DNA of 64,000 nucleotides from Flavobacteriales bacterium (GTDB lineage: Bacteria > Bacteroidota > Bacteroidia > Flavobacteriales_D > Sanyastnellaceae). The stretch covers positions 90,720-154,719 of the forward strand of contig JAQWQB010000105.1 in NCBI GenBank assembly GCA_029245065.1, written 5' to 3'. Shown piece by piece: positions 56,502 to 64,000 of this stretch. Position 1 is the stretch's first letter; each line of letters starts with the position of its first letter. Under the pieces are notes generated by a model. The model did not search any database. It was not told the DNA's origin and saw only the letters and a program-made list of their open reading frames with translations. A program made the position numbers and the translations under genes.

Positions 56502-57362
56502 ACTAACCAATACAGCTTGTATTAATAACGTGCCGTCTACTCCACCTGCAAAGAACATTTCGGTTTTCTTAGGATTGGAATTGGTGATGAAAAATAAGTT
56601 TAACAACGTGCTTCCAGCGAAGGCACATAAGGTGAGGTGGCTGTAATTTCCATTTAAACACAAAAGAGCCGAAGCCACAAATGAAATGAGGGCGAAGGCG
56701 ATAGCTACTTGAATTGATTTTTGAACTCCAAGAAGCTGTGGAATAGTCTGTTGGTTTGGGTCATCGAAGGCAACATCCCGAATGTCGAAAGGGATGGTAA
56801 TCGCCATTAAGAATGCGAACTTTTCGAGTAGAACGAGTCCGAATGAACGTGTAAATGATGTGCTCTCAACCCCTGAACCGGTTTGAAGCGGAATAACTAC
56901 GCTAACCACGGTCCAAACAAGCGCAATGAGAAACACCTTCATAAGCGGGAGGTCTCTCAGGGCAAGACGCTTTCCTTTTCGAGGAATGAACCGAACAACG
57001 TACAGCAATGACAAAAGAGCCATGAAAAATAACGTCGGATAAGCTTGAATGGGTAAATAGAAAGCAAAGAAGGATGTTCCAATACCTGCAATCAGGGTAA
57101 TTAAAGAAAGTTTTTTACGATTCCGAAAGAGCCAATTGTTTCTTCCAGCCTTGAGGTACTCTGGGCGATTTCGGAACTTAACAATGCGTTGAAAATTATA
57201 CGTAGCCAAGGTGGCAAACCCAACAAAGAGAATGTAGAAGTAGTCTATTTCATTTTCAAATAAGAGCATGGTTTGCCAGGTAGTGGCTGCCGCACCTAAC
57301 GCAATCCATACGTTGCTGTAGACGGTATTTCTCCAATGCTTCTTTAGAAAATGAAACTCCAA
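56475..57362 (-). CDS. UbiA prenyltransferase-like membrane protein
   Basis: A 295-residue protein with eight or nine predicted transmembrane helices, resembling the UbiA superfamily of prenyltransferases that make quinones, heme O or other prenylated compounds. The first Asp motif (usually NDxxDxxxD) is degenerate: NFQRIVKFRNRPE at 56-68 keeps the Asn but lacks the aspartates; the second motif DIRDVAFDD (193-201) is intact. Catalysis is therefore uncertain. The start is TTG, the only start codon in the frame close to the previous gene's stop (5 bases after it). It is downstream of an unknown secreted protein gene in the same transcription unit. Confidence 0.7.
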   Translation of the reverse strand: MEFHFLKKHWRNTVYSNVWIALGAAATTWQTMLLFENEIDYFYILFVGFATLATYNFQRIVKFRNRPEYLKAGRNNWLFRNRKKLSLITLIAGIGTSFFAFYLPIQAYPTLFFMALLSLLYVVRFIPRKGKRLALRDLPLMKVFLIALVWTVVSVVIPLQTGSGVESTSFTRSFGLVLLEKFAFLMAITIPFDIRDVAFDDPNQQTIPQLLGVQKSIQVAIAFALISFVASALLCLNGNYSHLTLCAFAGSTLLNLFFITNSNPKKTEMFFAGGVDGTLLIQAVLVSLTLIEGNI

Positions 57363-57367
57363 TAGAA

Positions 57368-58378
57368 CTAGTTCAGAATGATGTATATAATAACGCCAAC
57401 GGCAGCACCAACGGCACTCCCTTTTAGACCACCAAGAATTTTTTCAGAACGTGCTACGCTCTCATAGCCCAGGGCGTAGATTTCGTTGTTCATGTAGTCA
57501 GGATTGCTCACCCCTTTGATTTGAATGATAGGGGCCATTTGGAATAGGGTATAGGCCAATACTGGCGCTATGGTTAAAACCAATCCGCCGGCACCAACCA
57601 ATGGGCCTGCTGCTCCGAAGGCAAGTCCAACAAGAGCAGTAGGCGTAGCGTTGTAATGGGCAATGGCATCGTGAGCGCCAGCTAAGAAAATGCGCATTTC
57701 TTCAACCGTATAATCATCGCCCAGTACCAAGTCTTGAGCGTAAAGTACCCATTCTCCGCCTTCAAAAAGCACCGAGAAAACTTCCGATTTATGGAGCTTA
57801 ATGAGTTTCTTCTTCCCGTTTCTTTTTTCGATTTCGAACTCCAGCTCTGTGCCATTATCTGCCATCAAGGTGCATTCAATTTGGTGACCAGACATTCGTT
57901 GGATTGTTGCTTTTGCTGGTAAAGATGGCATTTGAAAGACGGGCTCAACGTCAAGTAACGTGTCGTTGAAGTCAGGGAGTTCAGCTTGTTGAAGGTAAAA
58001 AAGTGAATTCCATTCCCGGTCTGTATTCAATACACCCGCCTCAATGGCCGTTTGCATGCCATTGTCGTTTTGATTCACGAAACCAGAAACAACAACCGCT
58101 TTTGACCCGGGGTTGGCACAGGGAAAACTGATGTTTTCTGGCGAATGATACCGTTCCAATTGTTGGGCGAAAAGCTGCGCCACGGCATACCCCACCGTGT
58201 CAGGTGTGTTTCTTGTTTGAAAAGCATTGATGCAAACTTGATCAGTAGTTACGAGAACCATTGTGGCTGCCATATCTGAAGCCGCATTTTTCACATCCGT
58301 TTCCCAAGGGTGTTGTGCCGAAGAAAGAAATGGCATAAAAAGGAGTACGGTTGACAGTTTTAGAAGTCTAGTTAGCAT
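57368..58378 (-). CDS. Unknown exported protein with hydrophobic C-terminus
   Basis: I do not recognise this 336-residue protein. The preferred ATG at 58378 gives a signal peptide (MLTRLLKLSTVLLFMPFLSSAQ); a TTG six codons upstream overlaps the -7 element. Residues 23-150 are alpha/beta without known motif (cysteines at about 50 and 88). The segment from about 165 has TIQRMSGHQIECTLMADNG and charged strands. The last 100 residues contain two glycine/alanine-rich hydrophobic helices (LVGLAFGAAGPLVGAGG and GSAVGAAVGVIIYIIL), suggesting membrane insertion. It starts the operon with the UbiA-like gene (5-base gap). A promoter with both elements lies upstream. Confidence 0.65.
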   Translation of the reverse strand: MLTRLLKLSTVLLFMPFLSSAQHPWETDVKNAASDMAATMVLVTTDQVCINAFQTRNTPDTVGYAVAQLFAQQLERYHSPENISFPCANPGSKAVVVSGFVNQNDNGMQTAIEAGVLNTDREWNSLFYLQQAELPDFNDTLLDVEPVFQMPSLPAKATIQRMSGHQIECTLMADNGTELEFEIEKRNGKKKLIKLHKSEVFSVLFEGGEWVLYAQDLVLGDDYTVEEMRIFLAGAHDAIAHYNATPTALVGLAFGAAGPLVGAGGLVLTIAPVLAYTLFQMAPIIQIKGVSNPDYMNNEIYALGYESVARSEKILGGLKGSAVGAAVGVIIYIILN

Positions 58379-58393
58379 AAATAGCAGTTTCGT

Positions 58394-58427
58394 CAAAGTT
58401 AATCAGACCTGCTTAAACCGAGACCAA
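58394..58427 (-). promoter_or_regulatory. Promoter of the unknown-protein/UbiA-like operon
   Basis: On - TTG (58425-58427), 23-base spacer, TAACTTTG (58394-58401), ending 15 bases before the preferred ATG at 58378. Confidence 0.6.
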
Positions 58428-58517
58428 GTTTGGTTGTTTCTATTCACAACAATTGGTAGGAAAACCACGAAAGTAGAATTTGGGCATTATATGGTATCAG
58501 ATAACCATTCTCTGAAC

Positions 58518-58525
58518 TATATTTG
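58518..58525 (+). promoter_or_regulatory. Candidate -7 element of gcvP
   Basis: TATATTTG, 28 bases before the ATG; no glycine riboswitch-like structure seen in the leader. Confidence 0.45.
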
Positions 58526-58553
58526 CCATCGCTAAGAACCTAAGACAAAGCTC

Positions 58554-61409
58554 ATGAACACGGGGACCTTCGCATCGCGCCACATTGGCCCGCGCCAAAA
58601 TGAGATCAAGCACATGCTTGACGTAATTGGAGTTGACTCAATTGATCAGTTGATTGACCAAACAATTCCTGCTCAAATTAGATTGGAACGTCCATTGAAT
58701 TTGGACGAACCAATGACCGAACGTAGCTATTTGAAGCACCTCAAAGCGATGGCTGCTAAGAATGAGATTTACAGAACCTACATTGGAATGGGGTACTACC
58801 CCACAGGTGTTCCAGCGGTAATCCAGCGAAATGTTTTGGAAAACCCAGGATGGTACACGGCTTACACTCCTTACCAGGCAGAAATTGCGCAGGGAAGATT
58901 GGAAGCTTTATTGAATTTCCAGACCATGGTTTCTGATTTGACGGCCATGCCTATTGCCAACGCATCGTTGTTGGACGAAGGGACATCTGCTGCAGAAGCG
59001 ATGTTGATGTTTTTGAACACCAGACCACGTGCAAAGGTCAAAGCTGGCGCACTTCGTTTTTTGGTAGACGAAAACATTTATCCGCAAACATTGGACGTGA
59101 TTAAAACACGTGCCTCTCATTTAGGGGTCATTCTCGATGTTAAATCATGGAAGAACTTTGATTTTGGAGAAGACGTCTTCGGCTGCATTTTGCAATACCC
59201 AAATGGAGTGGGTGCCATTGAAGACTACCAGGGCTTAACAGAGGGGGCGAAAGCCGCTAAAGTGCCGGTTGCTGTTGCGAGTGATCTTGCAGCATTGGCA
59301 TTGTTAACCCCTCCGGGAGAGTGGGGAGCAGATGTTGTTTTGGGTAACTCACAACGTTTTGGAGTGCCAATGGGCTATGGTGGACCGCACGCAGCTTTCT
59401 TTGCGACAACAGAAGATTTCAAAAGACATATTCCGGGACGAATTATAGGCGTTTCGAAAGATAGAAGAGGGAAAGTAGGATTGAGAATGGCGCTTCAAAC
59501 GCGTGAACAACATATCCGAAGAGACAAAGCTACTTCGAACATTTGCACTGCCCAAGCATTGTTAGCGGTGATGGCTTCAATGTATGCTGTATACCATGGG
59601 CCGAAAGGAATTCGCAGTATTTCAGAAAACATTCATCGCAAAGCGAGAATGGTTGCTGGACTTCTTGAAAAGAATGGTTTCGCTCAAAAAAACGAGCACT
59701 ATTTCGACACGCTTTTGGTGGATGTTTCAGGTAAAATGGAAGCAGTGAAAGAGGCGGCAGAAAAGTTGCAAGTGAATCTACGCTACTTCGAAGATGGAAA
59801 TCATGTTGGAGTTAGTTTAAGCGAAGTAGACGATCTTGAATCGCTGACTGTATTGTTGGATGTTTTCGGAATCAAACGAGGCAATAACCTTTTCTCTGAC
59901 GAAAAGGCGACTCCTTCGATCTTGAACAGAACGAGTGACTATTTAACGCATCCAGCATTCAACTCTTACCATAGTGAGACTGAAATGATGCGTTACTTAA
60001 AACGTCTTGAAAACAAAGACTTGAGCTTGACGCATGCAATGATTCCTCTTGGATCATGCACCATGAAATTGAATGCTGCTACGGAACTCTTGCCTTTAAC
60101 ATGGCCTGAATTTGCAGAAATTCACCCCTTCGCCCCAGTAACACAGGCAAAAGGGTACCATGAAATGCTCGATAAATTAGGAAAGGACCTTTCTGAAATC
60201 ACGGGCTTCGCAGATGTTTCGCTTCAACCTAATAGCGGTGCTCAAGGAGAGTACACAGGCTTGCTCGTTATTAGAGCGTATCATGCAGCGCAGAATGCAG
60301 CGCATCGCGACATCTGTTTGATTCCTCTTTCTGCACACGGTACGAATCCAGCGAGTGCGGTAATGGCAGGAATGAAAGTTGTTGCTGTGAAGAGTGACGA
60401 AGATGGAAACATTGACGTGGAAGACTTGAAGGCGAAAGCTGAAAAGCACAAAGAGAATTTAGGTGCGTTGATGGTAACCTACCCTTCAACACACGGGGTG
60501 TTCGAAGAGGCCATTAAAGAAATCACCTCTGTTGTTCACGAGAACGGCGGTTTGGTTTATATGGACGGTGCCAACATGAACGCACAGGTAGGATTGACCA
60601 ACCCTGGAAACATTGGTGCAGATGTTTGTCACTTAAACCTGCACAAGACATTTGCCATCCCACACGGTGGGGGTGGACCAGGTATGGGACCAATCGGTGT
60701 AGTTGAAAAGCTTGTTCCTTTTCTTCCAGGTAACCCAATTATTCCAACAGGAGGTGATCAAGCCATTACGGCAATTTCATCTGCTCCTTGGGGAAGCGCA
60801 TTGATACTACTTATTTCATACGGGTATATCTGCATGTTGGGCTCGGAAGGTGTAACAGAAAGTACACGACTTGCTATCTTGAATGCGAATTACATCAAAC
60901 GCAAAATCGAAGGTTCGTTCCAAGTACTATATAAAGGTAAGAACGGAACGTGCGCACACGAGATGATTATTGACTGCAGACATTTCAAGAAAATTGGAGT
61001 GGAAGTAGAAGATATTGCTAAACGACTCATTGATTACGGTTTCCATGCGCCAACCGTATCTTTTCCAGTGGCGGGCACATTGATGATCGAGCCTACCGAA
61101 AGCGAGAGTGTTCAGGAGTTAGACCGTTTCTGCGAAGCAATGCTCTCTATTCGAGAAGAAATTGCTGAAATAGAACGTGGCGAAGCAGATCAAGACGACA
61201 ACGTGTTGAAAATGGCGCCGCATACAGCAGAAGAGATGATCTCGTCCAGTTGGCTTCATACCTATTCTAGAGAAAAGGCTGCTTATCCAGTAGACAACTT
61301 GAGAAAATGGAAGTTTTGGGTAAGTGTTAGTAGAGTTGACAATGCTTTTGGAGACCGAAATCTGATTTGTACTTGTCCGCCAATGGAAGAGTACCTCGAA
61401 TTGGCTTAG
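58554..61409 (+). CDS. gcvP: Glycine dehydrogenase (decarboxylating), P protein
   Basis: PLP-dependent P protein of the glycine cleavage system; decarboxylates glycine and transfers the aminomethyl group to the H protein. It is a fused single-chain form of 951 residues (N- and C-terminal halves homologous to GcvPA and GcvPB). The PLP lysine is K698 in [18 protein letters not shown]-terminal [17 protein letters not shown] and [15 protein letters not shown] are typical. No gcvT, gcvH or lpd gene is adjacent. A strong terminator follows. Confidence 0.97.
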   Translation: MNTGTFASRHIGPRQNEIKHMLDVIGVDSIDQLIDQTIPAQIRLERPLNLDEPMTERSYLKHLKAMAAKNEIYRTYIGMGYYPTGVPAVIQRNVLENPGWYTAYTPYQAEIAQGRLEALLNFQTMVSDLTAMPIANASLLDEGTSAAEAMLMFLNTRPRAKVKAGALRFLVDENIYPQTLDVIKTRASHLGVILDVKSWKNFDFGEDVFGCILQYPNGVGAIEDYQGLTEGAKAAKVPVAVASDLAALALLTPPGEWGADVVLGNSQRFGVPMGYGGPHAAFFATTEDFKRHIPGRIIGVSKDRRGKVGLRMALQTREQHIRRDKATSNICTAQALLAVMASMYAVYHGPKGIRSISENIHRKARMVAGLLEKNGFAQKNEHYFDTLLVDVSGKMEAVKEAAEKLQVNLRYFEDGNHVGVSLSEVDDLESLTVLLDVFGIKRGNNLFSDEKATPSILNRTSDYLTHPAFNSYHSETEMMRYLKRLENKDLSLTHAMIPLGSCTMKLNAATELLPLTWPEFAEIHPFAPVTQAKGYHEMLDKLGKDLSEITGFADVSLQPNSGAQGEYTGLLVIRAYHAAQNAAHRDICLIPLSAHGTNPASAVMAGMKVVAVKSDEDGNIDVEDLKAKAEKHKENLGALMVTYPSTHGVFEEAIKEITSVVHENGGLVYMDGANMNAQVGLTNPGNIGADVCHLNLHKTFAIPHGGGGPGMGPIGVVEKLVPFLPGNPIIPTGGDQAITAISSAPWGSALILLISYGYICMLGSEGVTESTRLAILNANYIKRKIEGSFQVLYKGKNGTCAHEMIIDCRHFKKIGVEVEDIAKRLIDYGFHAPTVSFPVAGTLMIEPTESESVQELDRFCEAMLSIREEIAEIERGEADQDDNVLKMAPHTAEEMISSSWLHTYSREKAAYPVDNLRKWKFWVSVSRVDNAFGDRNLICTCPPMEEYLELA

Positions 61410-61425
61410 CCAAGTGAAAAAGTTA

Positions 61426-61455
61426 AAAAACGCCGTGTCTTGCACGGCGTTTTTG
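61426..61455 (+). terminator. Terminator of gcvP
   Basis: ACGCCGTG / CACGGCGT stem of 8 bp extended by A-T pairs, 5-base loop, T run downstream; also symmetrical for the minus strand. Confidence 0.92.
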
Positions 61456-61554
61456 CTTTCCAAAATGCTGGAAATTCGATGTTTAAAACGAGGTAGGGTA
61501 AAAGATTCGATGAATGTAGTGCCTTTAGAATATTAAGCGAACGTTAAAGATTCT

Positions 61555-61562
61555 TATATTTG
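61555..61562 (+). promoter_or_regulatory. Candidate -7 element of the 61613 gene
   Basis: TATATTTG, 50 bases before the ATG. Confidence 0.45.
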
Positions 61563-61612
61563 GGGCGCTTGATTAAAAGTTCAATTCACGGATATTCTTA
61601 AATACAGTAATT

Positions 61613-63532
61613 ATGAAGAAGATTTACGCATTAGCATTTGCTTCTCTTTTCGCATCAGTTGCAGCTTTCGGACAAAGCTACCAGCCACTTGTGAAGAATA
61701 AGCACAAAGAAACTCGTCGTGCTCAAGACGGTGCAACTACCGTTAACACGAACCGAGTGGAATTTTACACAAATGATTTCTCAAACTGCGATGATTGGGT
61801 AATCGATAACGCTTTCGAAAACGGATACACTGATTTCGTATCAGATTTGTTCTTCGAATGTGGAGACAACATTCAGCCAGACGGACCAGCCTCGATTGAC
61901 GCTATCAACTCTGAAACTGCAGATAACGGTTTCATGATGATTGATTCTGATGAGTACGGTGGTGAAGAAGGTTTCGACGGAATTGAGAACTCTTGGTTCC
62001 AGTCTGCAGAAGCTATCAACTGTACAGATCACCCATTCGTATCTATTTCTATGTGGTCTTTCTACCGTATGTGGGACAATGGTTCTTCTGATGGTAACGA
62101 GTACTGCCTAGTGGAGGTTTCTCGTGATGGTGTTACTTGGCCAGACGTTGAAACGTTTGAAGTAGCTGACGGATTCGTTGATTTTGGTGACGGTGACGGC
62201 GCTGTACAAGCACGTTGGGAATTGTGGCCAGAAATGAGCACACAAGATCCTGTAACAAACCCTACAGAACACATTTTCGACATCACTTCTGCTGCAGGAG
62301 GTCAAGAAACTGTTTACCTACGTTTCCGTTGGAAAGGTACTTGGGGTTACGCTTGGATGGTTGATGACGTAACACTTTACGACACGCCAGCGAACGATGT
62401 ACGTATCGATACCTACCTTACTTGGACTGATTACAACGGTACAGGAATGTACGAGTACAGCAACTTCGCATTGTCTCAGGTAACTGAAATCCAGTTTGCA
62501 TCTAAGGTGCGTAACCTAGGTTACGAAGACCAAACAATGCTTACGTTGGATGTACAGGTGAACGGAGAAGCCGCTGCTGCATCTGACGCTATCGATCTTC
62601 CATACCTAGCTCAAGATACATTGCGTGCTGCAGGTTACGTAATTCCAGCAACTGTTGGAGAGTACGTAGTTGATTACACTGTTGCTCAAGAGCAAGACGA
62701 TGCGTCTCCTGAAAACAACGTTGACCAGCAAGGTTTCAATGTAACTGAGTATTCTTATGGTGTTGACAACGAAGTATTCTCAGGTGTTTTCCCATTCGAT
62801 GGTGCTGATGCATTCATCGCTAAGGTTCCTTACCAGTTCTTCGCTGATGCAACTATCTATGGAATTGATGTTGCTATCATGGAAGGTTCAGACCCATTCA
62901 CTCCAGTAATTGCTCACGTTATGGATTTCGAAACATTGGATGAGTACATCATGTCTTCTGACGAAGGCGAGTTGAACCCTGATTTCGTAAATGCTACTAC
63001 AGATGACAACGACGTAACATGGTATACATTCCTATTGGATGATCCGGTTGACGTTCTTGCAGGAGAAGGCTATGTTGCTGCATTCGAACACTACGGTGGT
63101 TCTAGCGTTCAGATTGGAGAGTCGAAAGACATCGCTGATCAAACAGCATTCGTATATGGAGATTTCGGTACAGCTATCGATAACTACTTCACAAACGAAG
63201 TGCCAATGGTTCGTTTCAACTTGAACCCGAACGCAGAAGGAACTCCAGATAACGTTATTGAAAACACAAACGTTAACTTCGAGTTGTTCCAGAACACTCC
63301 TAACCCAGCTGACGCAAACACAGTAATCCGTTACAACCTTGAAGTAGCTAATAACGTTACTTTCGAAGTAATTGATTTGACTGGTAAGCGTGTTGAGTTC
63401 ATGGATCTTGGACAGCAAGCTGCAGGTTCTCAAAGAATCAATTTCGATGTTTCTAACCTAGAAGCTGGTATGTACCAGTACACATTGACTGTTGGTGGTG
63501 AGACTGCTACACGTAAGATGTTGGTGAAGTAA
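61613..63532 (+). CDS. Acidic secreted protein with T9SS type A sorting domain
   Basis: A 639-residue protein with signal peptide MKKIYALAFASLFASVAAFGQ. The mature part is very acidic. Residues of about 45-260 form a jelly-roll/anchor-J-like domain (FYTNDFSNCDDW, TVYLRFRWKGTWGYAWMVDDV), then a CARDB-like domain (about 262-385), another beta domain (386-545), and the type A sorting domain starting at FELFQNTPNPADANTV near 555. Codons are strikingly uniform (GTT, GCT, GAC/GAA, TTC, AAC), suggesting high expression. No enzymatic motif is seen. A strong terminator follows, and the next gene starts a similar protein. Confidence 0.82.
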   Translation: MKKIYALAFASLFASVAAFGQSYQPLVKNKHKETRRAQDGATTVNTNRVEFYTNDFSNCDDWVIDNAFENGYTDFVSDLFFECGDNIQPDGPASIDAINSETADNGFMMIDSDEYGGEEGFDGIENSWFQSAEAINCTDHPFVSISMWSFYRMWDNGSSDGNEYCLVEVSRDGVTWPDVETFEVADGFVDFGDGDGAVQARWELWPEMSTQDPVTNPTEHIFDITSAAGGQETVYLRFRWKGTWGYAWMVDDVTLYDTPANDVRIDTYLTWTDYNGTGMYEYSNFALSQVTEIQFASKVRNLGYEDQTMLTLDVQVNGEAAAASDAIDLPYLAQDTLRAAGYVIPATVGEYVVDYTVAQEQDDASPENNVDQQGFNVTEYSYGVDNEVFSGVFPFDGADAFIAKVPYQFFADATIYGIDVAIMEGSDPFTPVIAHVMDFETLDEYIMSSDEGELNPDFVNATTDDNDVTWYTFLLDDPVDVLAGEGYVAAFEHYGGSSVQIGESKDIADQTAFVYGDFGTAIDNYFTNEVPMVRFNLNPNAEGTPDNVIENTNVNFELFQNTPNPADANTVIRYNLEVANNVTFEVIDLTGKRVEFMDLGQQAAGSQRINFDVSNLEAGMYQYTLTVGGETATRKMLVK

Positions 63533-63553
63533 TTTTACTTCAATCACGATATC

Positions 63554-63583
63554 AAAGGGGTTCCGCTTGGAGCCCCTTTTTTT
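63554..63583 (+). terminator. Terminator of the 61613 gene
   Basis: AAAGGGG / CCCCTTT stem extended by T-G and TCC/GGA pairs, loop GCTT, followed by a T run. Confidence 0.9.
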
Positions 63584-63754
63584 ATGGCCAATTTTTTGAA
63601 CCGAGAAATAGTTTAGGCGTTGTAGCCTACTAAAAGAGTAGACTGGAATCGAATAATAAGAGGAATTTGTGCGAAAAATTCACGCATTTCAAGGCTATAC
63701 GCTTTGCAGGTGCTTTCTTATTGTGTAATTTAACAGATTCAAAATGTGTAAGAA

Positions 63755-64000
63755 ATGAAAAAATTTTACTTAGTACTAGCCGCAGTGCTTATGGTGTCAG
63801 GATTGACAGCTCAGCGCGCGCAAACGCAGCACGACTTCAACAAGATGTACACTCCAGCAACGGAGCAAGAAGCATCTCAAGCGCGTCGTCAAGGAATGGA
63901 TCTAATTGAACTACGTCAGGATCGTGGAGGAGCAATCTTCTTCTCTGAGGATTTCGCAAACGGATTAGACGGAAACAATGGTTTCGGTGGATGGACCATC
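63755..64000 (+). CDS. Secreted protein, start only (cut by window end)
   Basis: The first 82 codons of a gene running off the window. It begins MKKFYLVLAAVLMVSGLTAQ, a clear signal peptide, and continues with a basic/Gln-rich segment and then FFSEDFANGLDGNNGFGGW, the usual start of a jelly-roll anchor-J-type domain as in T9SS clients. It is likely a second secreted protein of the same kind as the upstream gene, but its C-terminus and sorting domain cannot be seen. Confidence 0.75.
   Translation, partial: MKKFYLVLAAVLMVSGLTAQRAQTQHDFNKMYTPATEQEASQARRQGMDLIELRQDRGGAIFFSEDFANGLDGNNGFGGWTI

Noticed and set aside
58440..58553. Glycine riboswitch upstream of gcvP
   Set aside because: I looked for the paired GG-rich aptamer cores and do not see them; the leader is short and AT-rich.
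1..64000. CRISPR, insertion sequence, tRNA/rRNA or defence island
   Set aside because: No direct-repeat arrays, transposase-like proteins, tRNA-like cloverleaf sequences or defence-gene signatures were found when reading the intergenic regions and translated frames.

Overview
The window looks like chromosomal core DNA from an aerobic, probably marine member of the phylum Bacteroidota, most likely class Flavobacteriia (a Cryomorphaceae-like lineage is a guess). The reasons are several proteins with type IX secretion system (T9SS) C-terminal sorting domains of both type A (YPNP-like) and type B (gliding-motility-associated) form, a C25 peptidase of the PorU2 kind, a PorV-like outer-membrane protein, a SecA of about 1120 residues with the Bacteroidota insertion, 50S L21 with a helix-hairpin-helix tail, and the Bacteroidota promoter element TAnnTTTG in front of about half of the upstream regions. 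I see no tRNA, rRNA, CRISPR array, insertion sequence, prophage or plasmid gene.

Layout. 0.2-6.8 kb (+): giant C25 peptidase, then an acyl-CoA carboxylase beta subunit. 6.9-10.2 kb (-): thioredoxin-like secreted protein, TM2 protein, queA, truB. 10.3-12.1 kb (+): kelch-type T9SS protein overlapping a small lipoprotein gene. 12.1-17.7 kb (-): DUF4286, rsmA, fbp and mfd. 17.8-19.7 kb (+): an overlapping pair that looks like an ether-lipid breakdown module (alkylglycerol monooxygenase-like hydroxylase plus YhhN lysoplasmalogenase). 19.7-30.2 kb (-): giant secreted lipase/beta-helix protein, a TPR protein coupled to a lipoprotein, serS, rpmA, the extended rplU and an EamA transporter. 30.3-31.9 kb (+): heavy-metal-domain lipoprotein and heme A synthase. 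31.9-35.8 kb (-): hemA-hemC-hemD and a PorV-like protein. 35.9-40.4 kb (-): dockerin-like secreted protein and class Ia ribonucleotide reductase nrdB/nrdA. 40.4-40.9 kb: a 514-base divergent regulatory region with several inverted repeats. 40.9-44.3 kb (+): secA. 44.3-45.2 kb (-): DUF72. 45.2-53.1 kb (+): GldL-motif membrane protein, comF, free-methionine-sulfoxide reductase, Ig-like lipoprotein, and a 1523-residue IgGFc-binding/reelin-like/Ig-repeat surface protein. 53.1-55.1 kb (-): TrkA/KtrA-type protein and kynureninase. 55.2-56.5 kb (+): hemL. 56.5-58.4 kb (-): UbiA-like membrane protein and an unknown secreted protein. 58.5-64 kb (+): gcvP, a very acidic T9SS protein, and the beginning of a second similar secreted protein cut by the window end.

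How the genes relate. The C5 tetrapyrrole route is well represented but split (hemA, hemC, hemD together; hemL 20 kb away; heme A synthase convergent with the hem cluster). Housekeeping operons (rplU-rpmA, nrdB-nrdA, DUF4286-rsmA) alternate with large secreted proteins typical of a particle- or polymer-attached lifestyle. Genes are tightly packed: several convergent pairs overlap at their stop codons, and one terminator (secA) lies inside a neighbouring reading frame. I found no defence island or obviously new multi-gene machine; the most original-looking unit is the ether-lipid gene pair at 17.8-19.7 kb.
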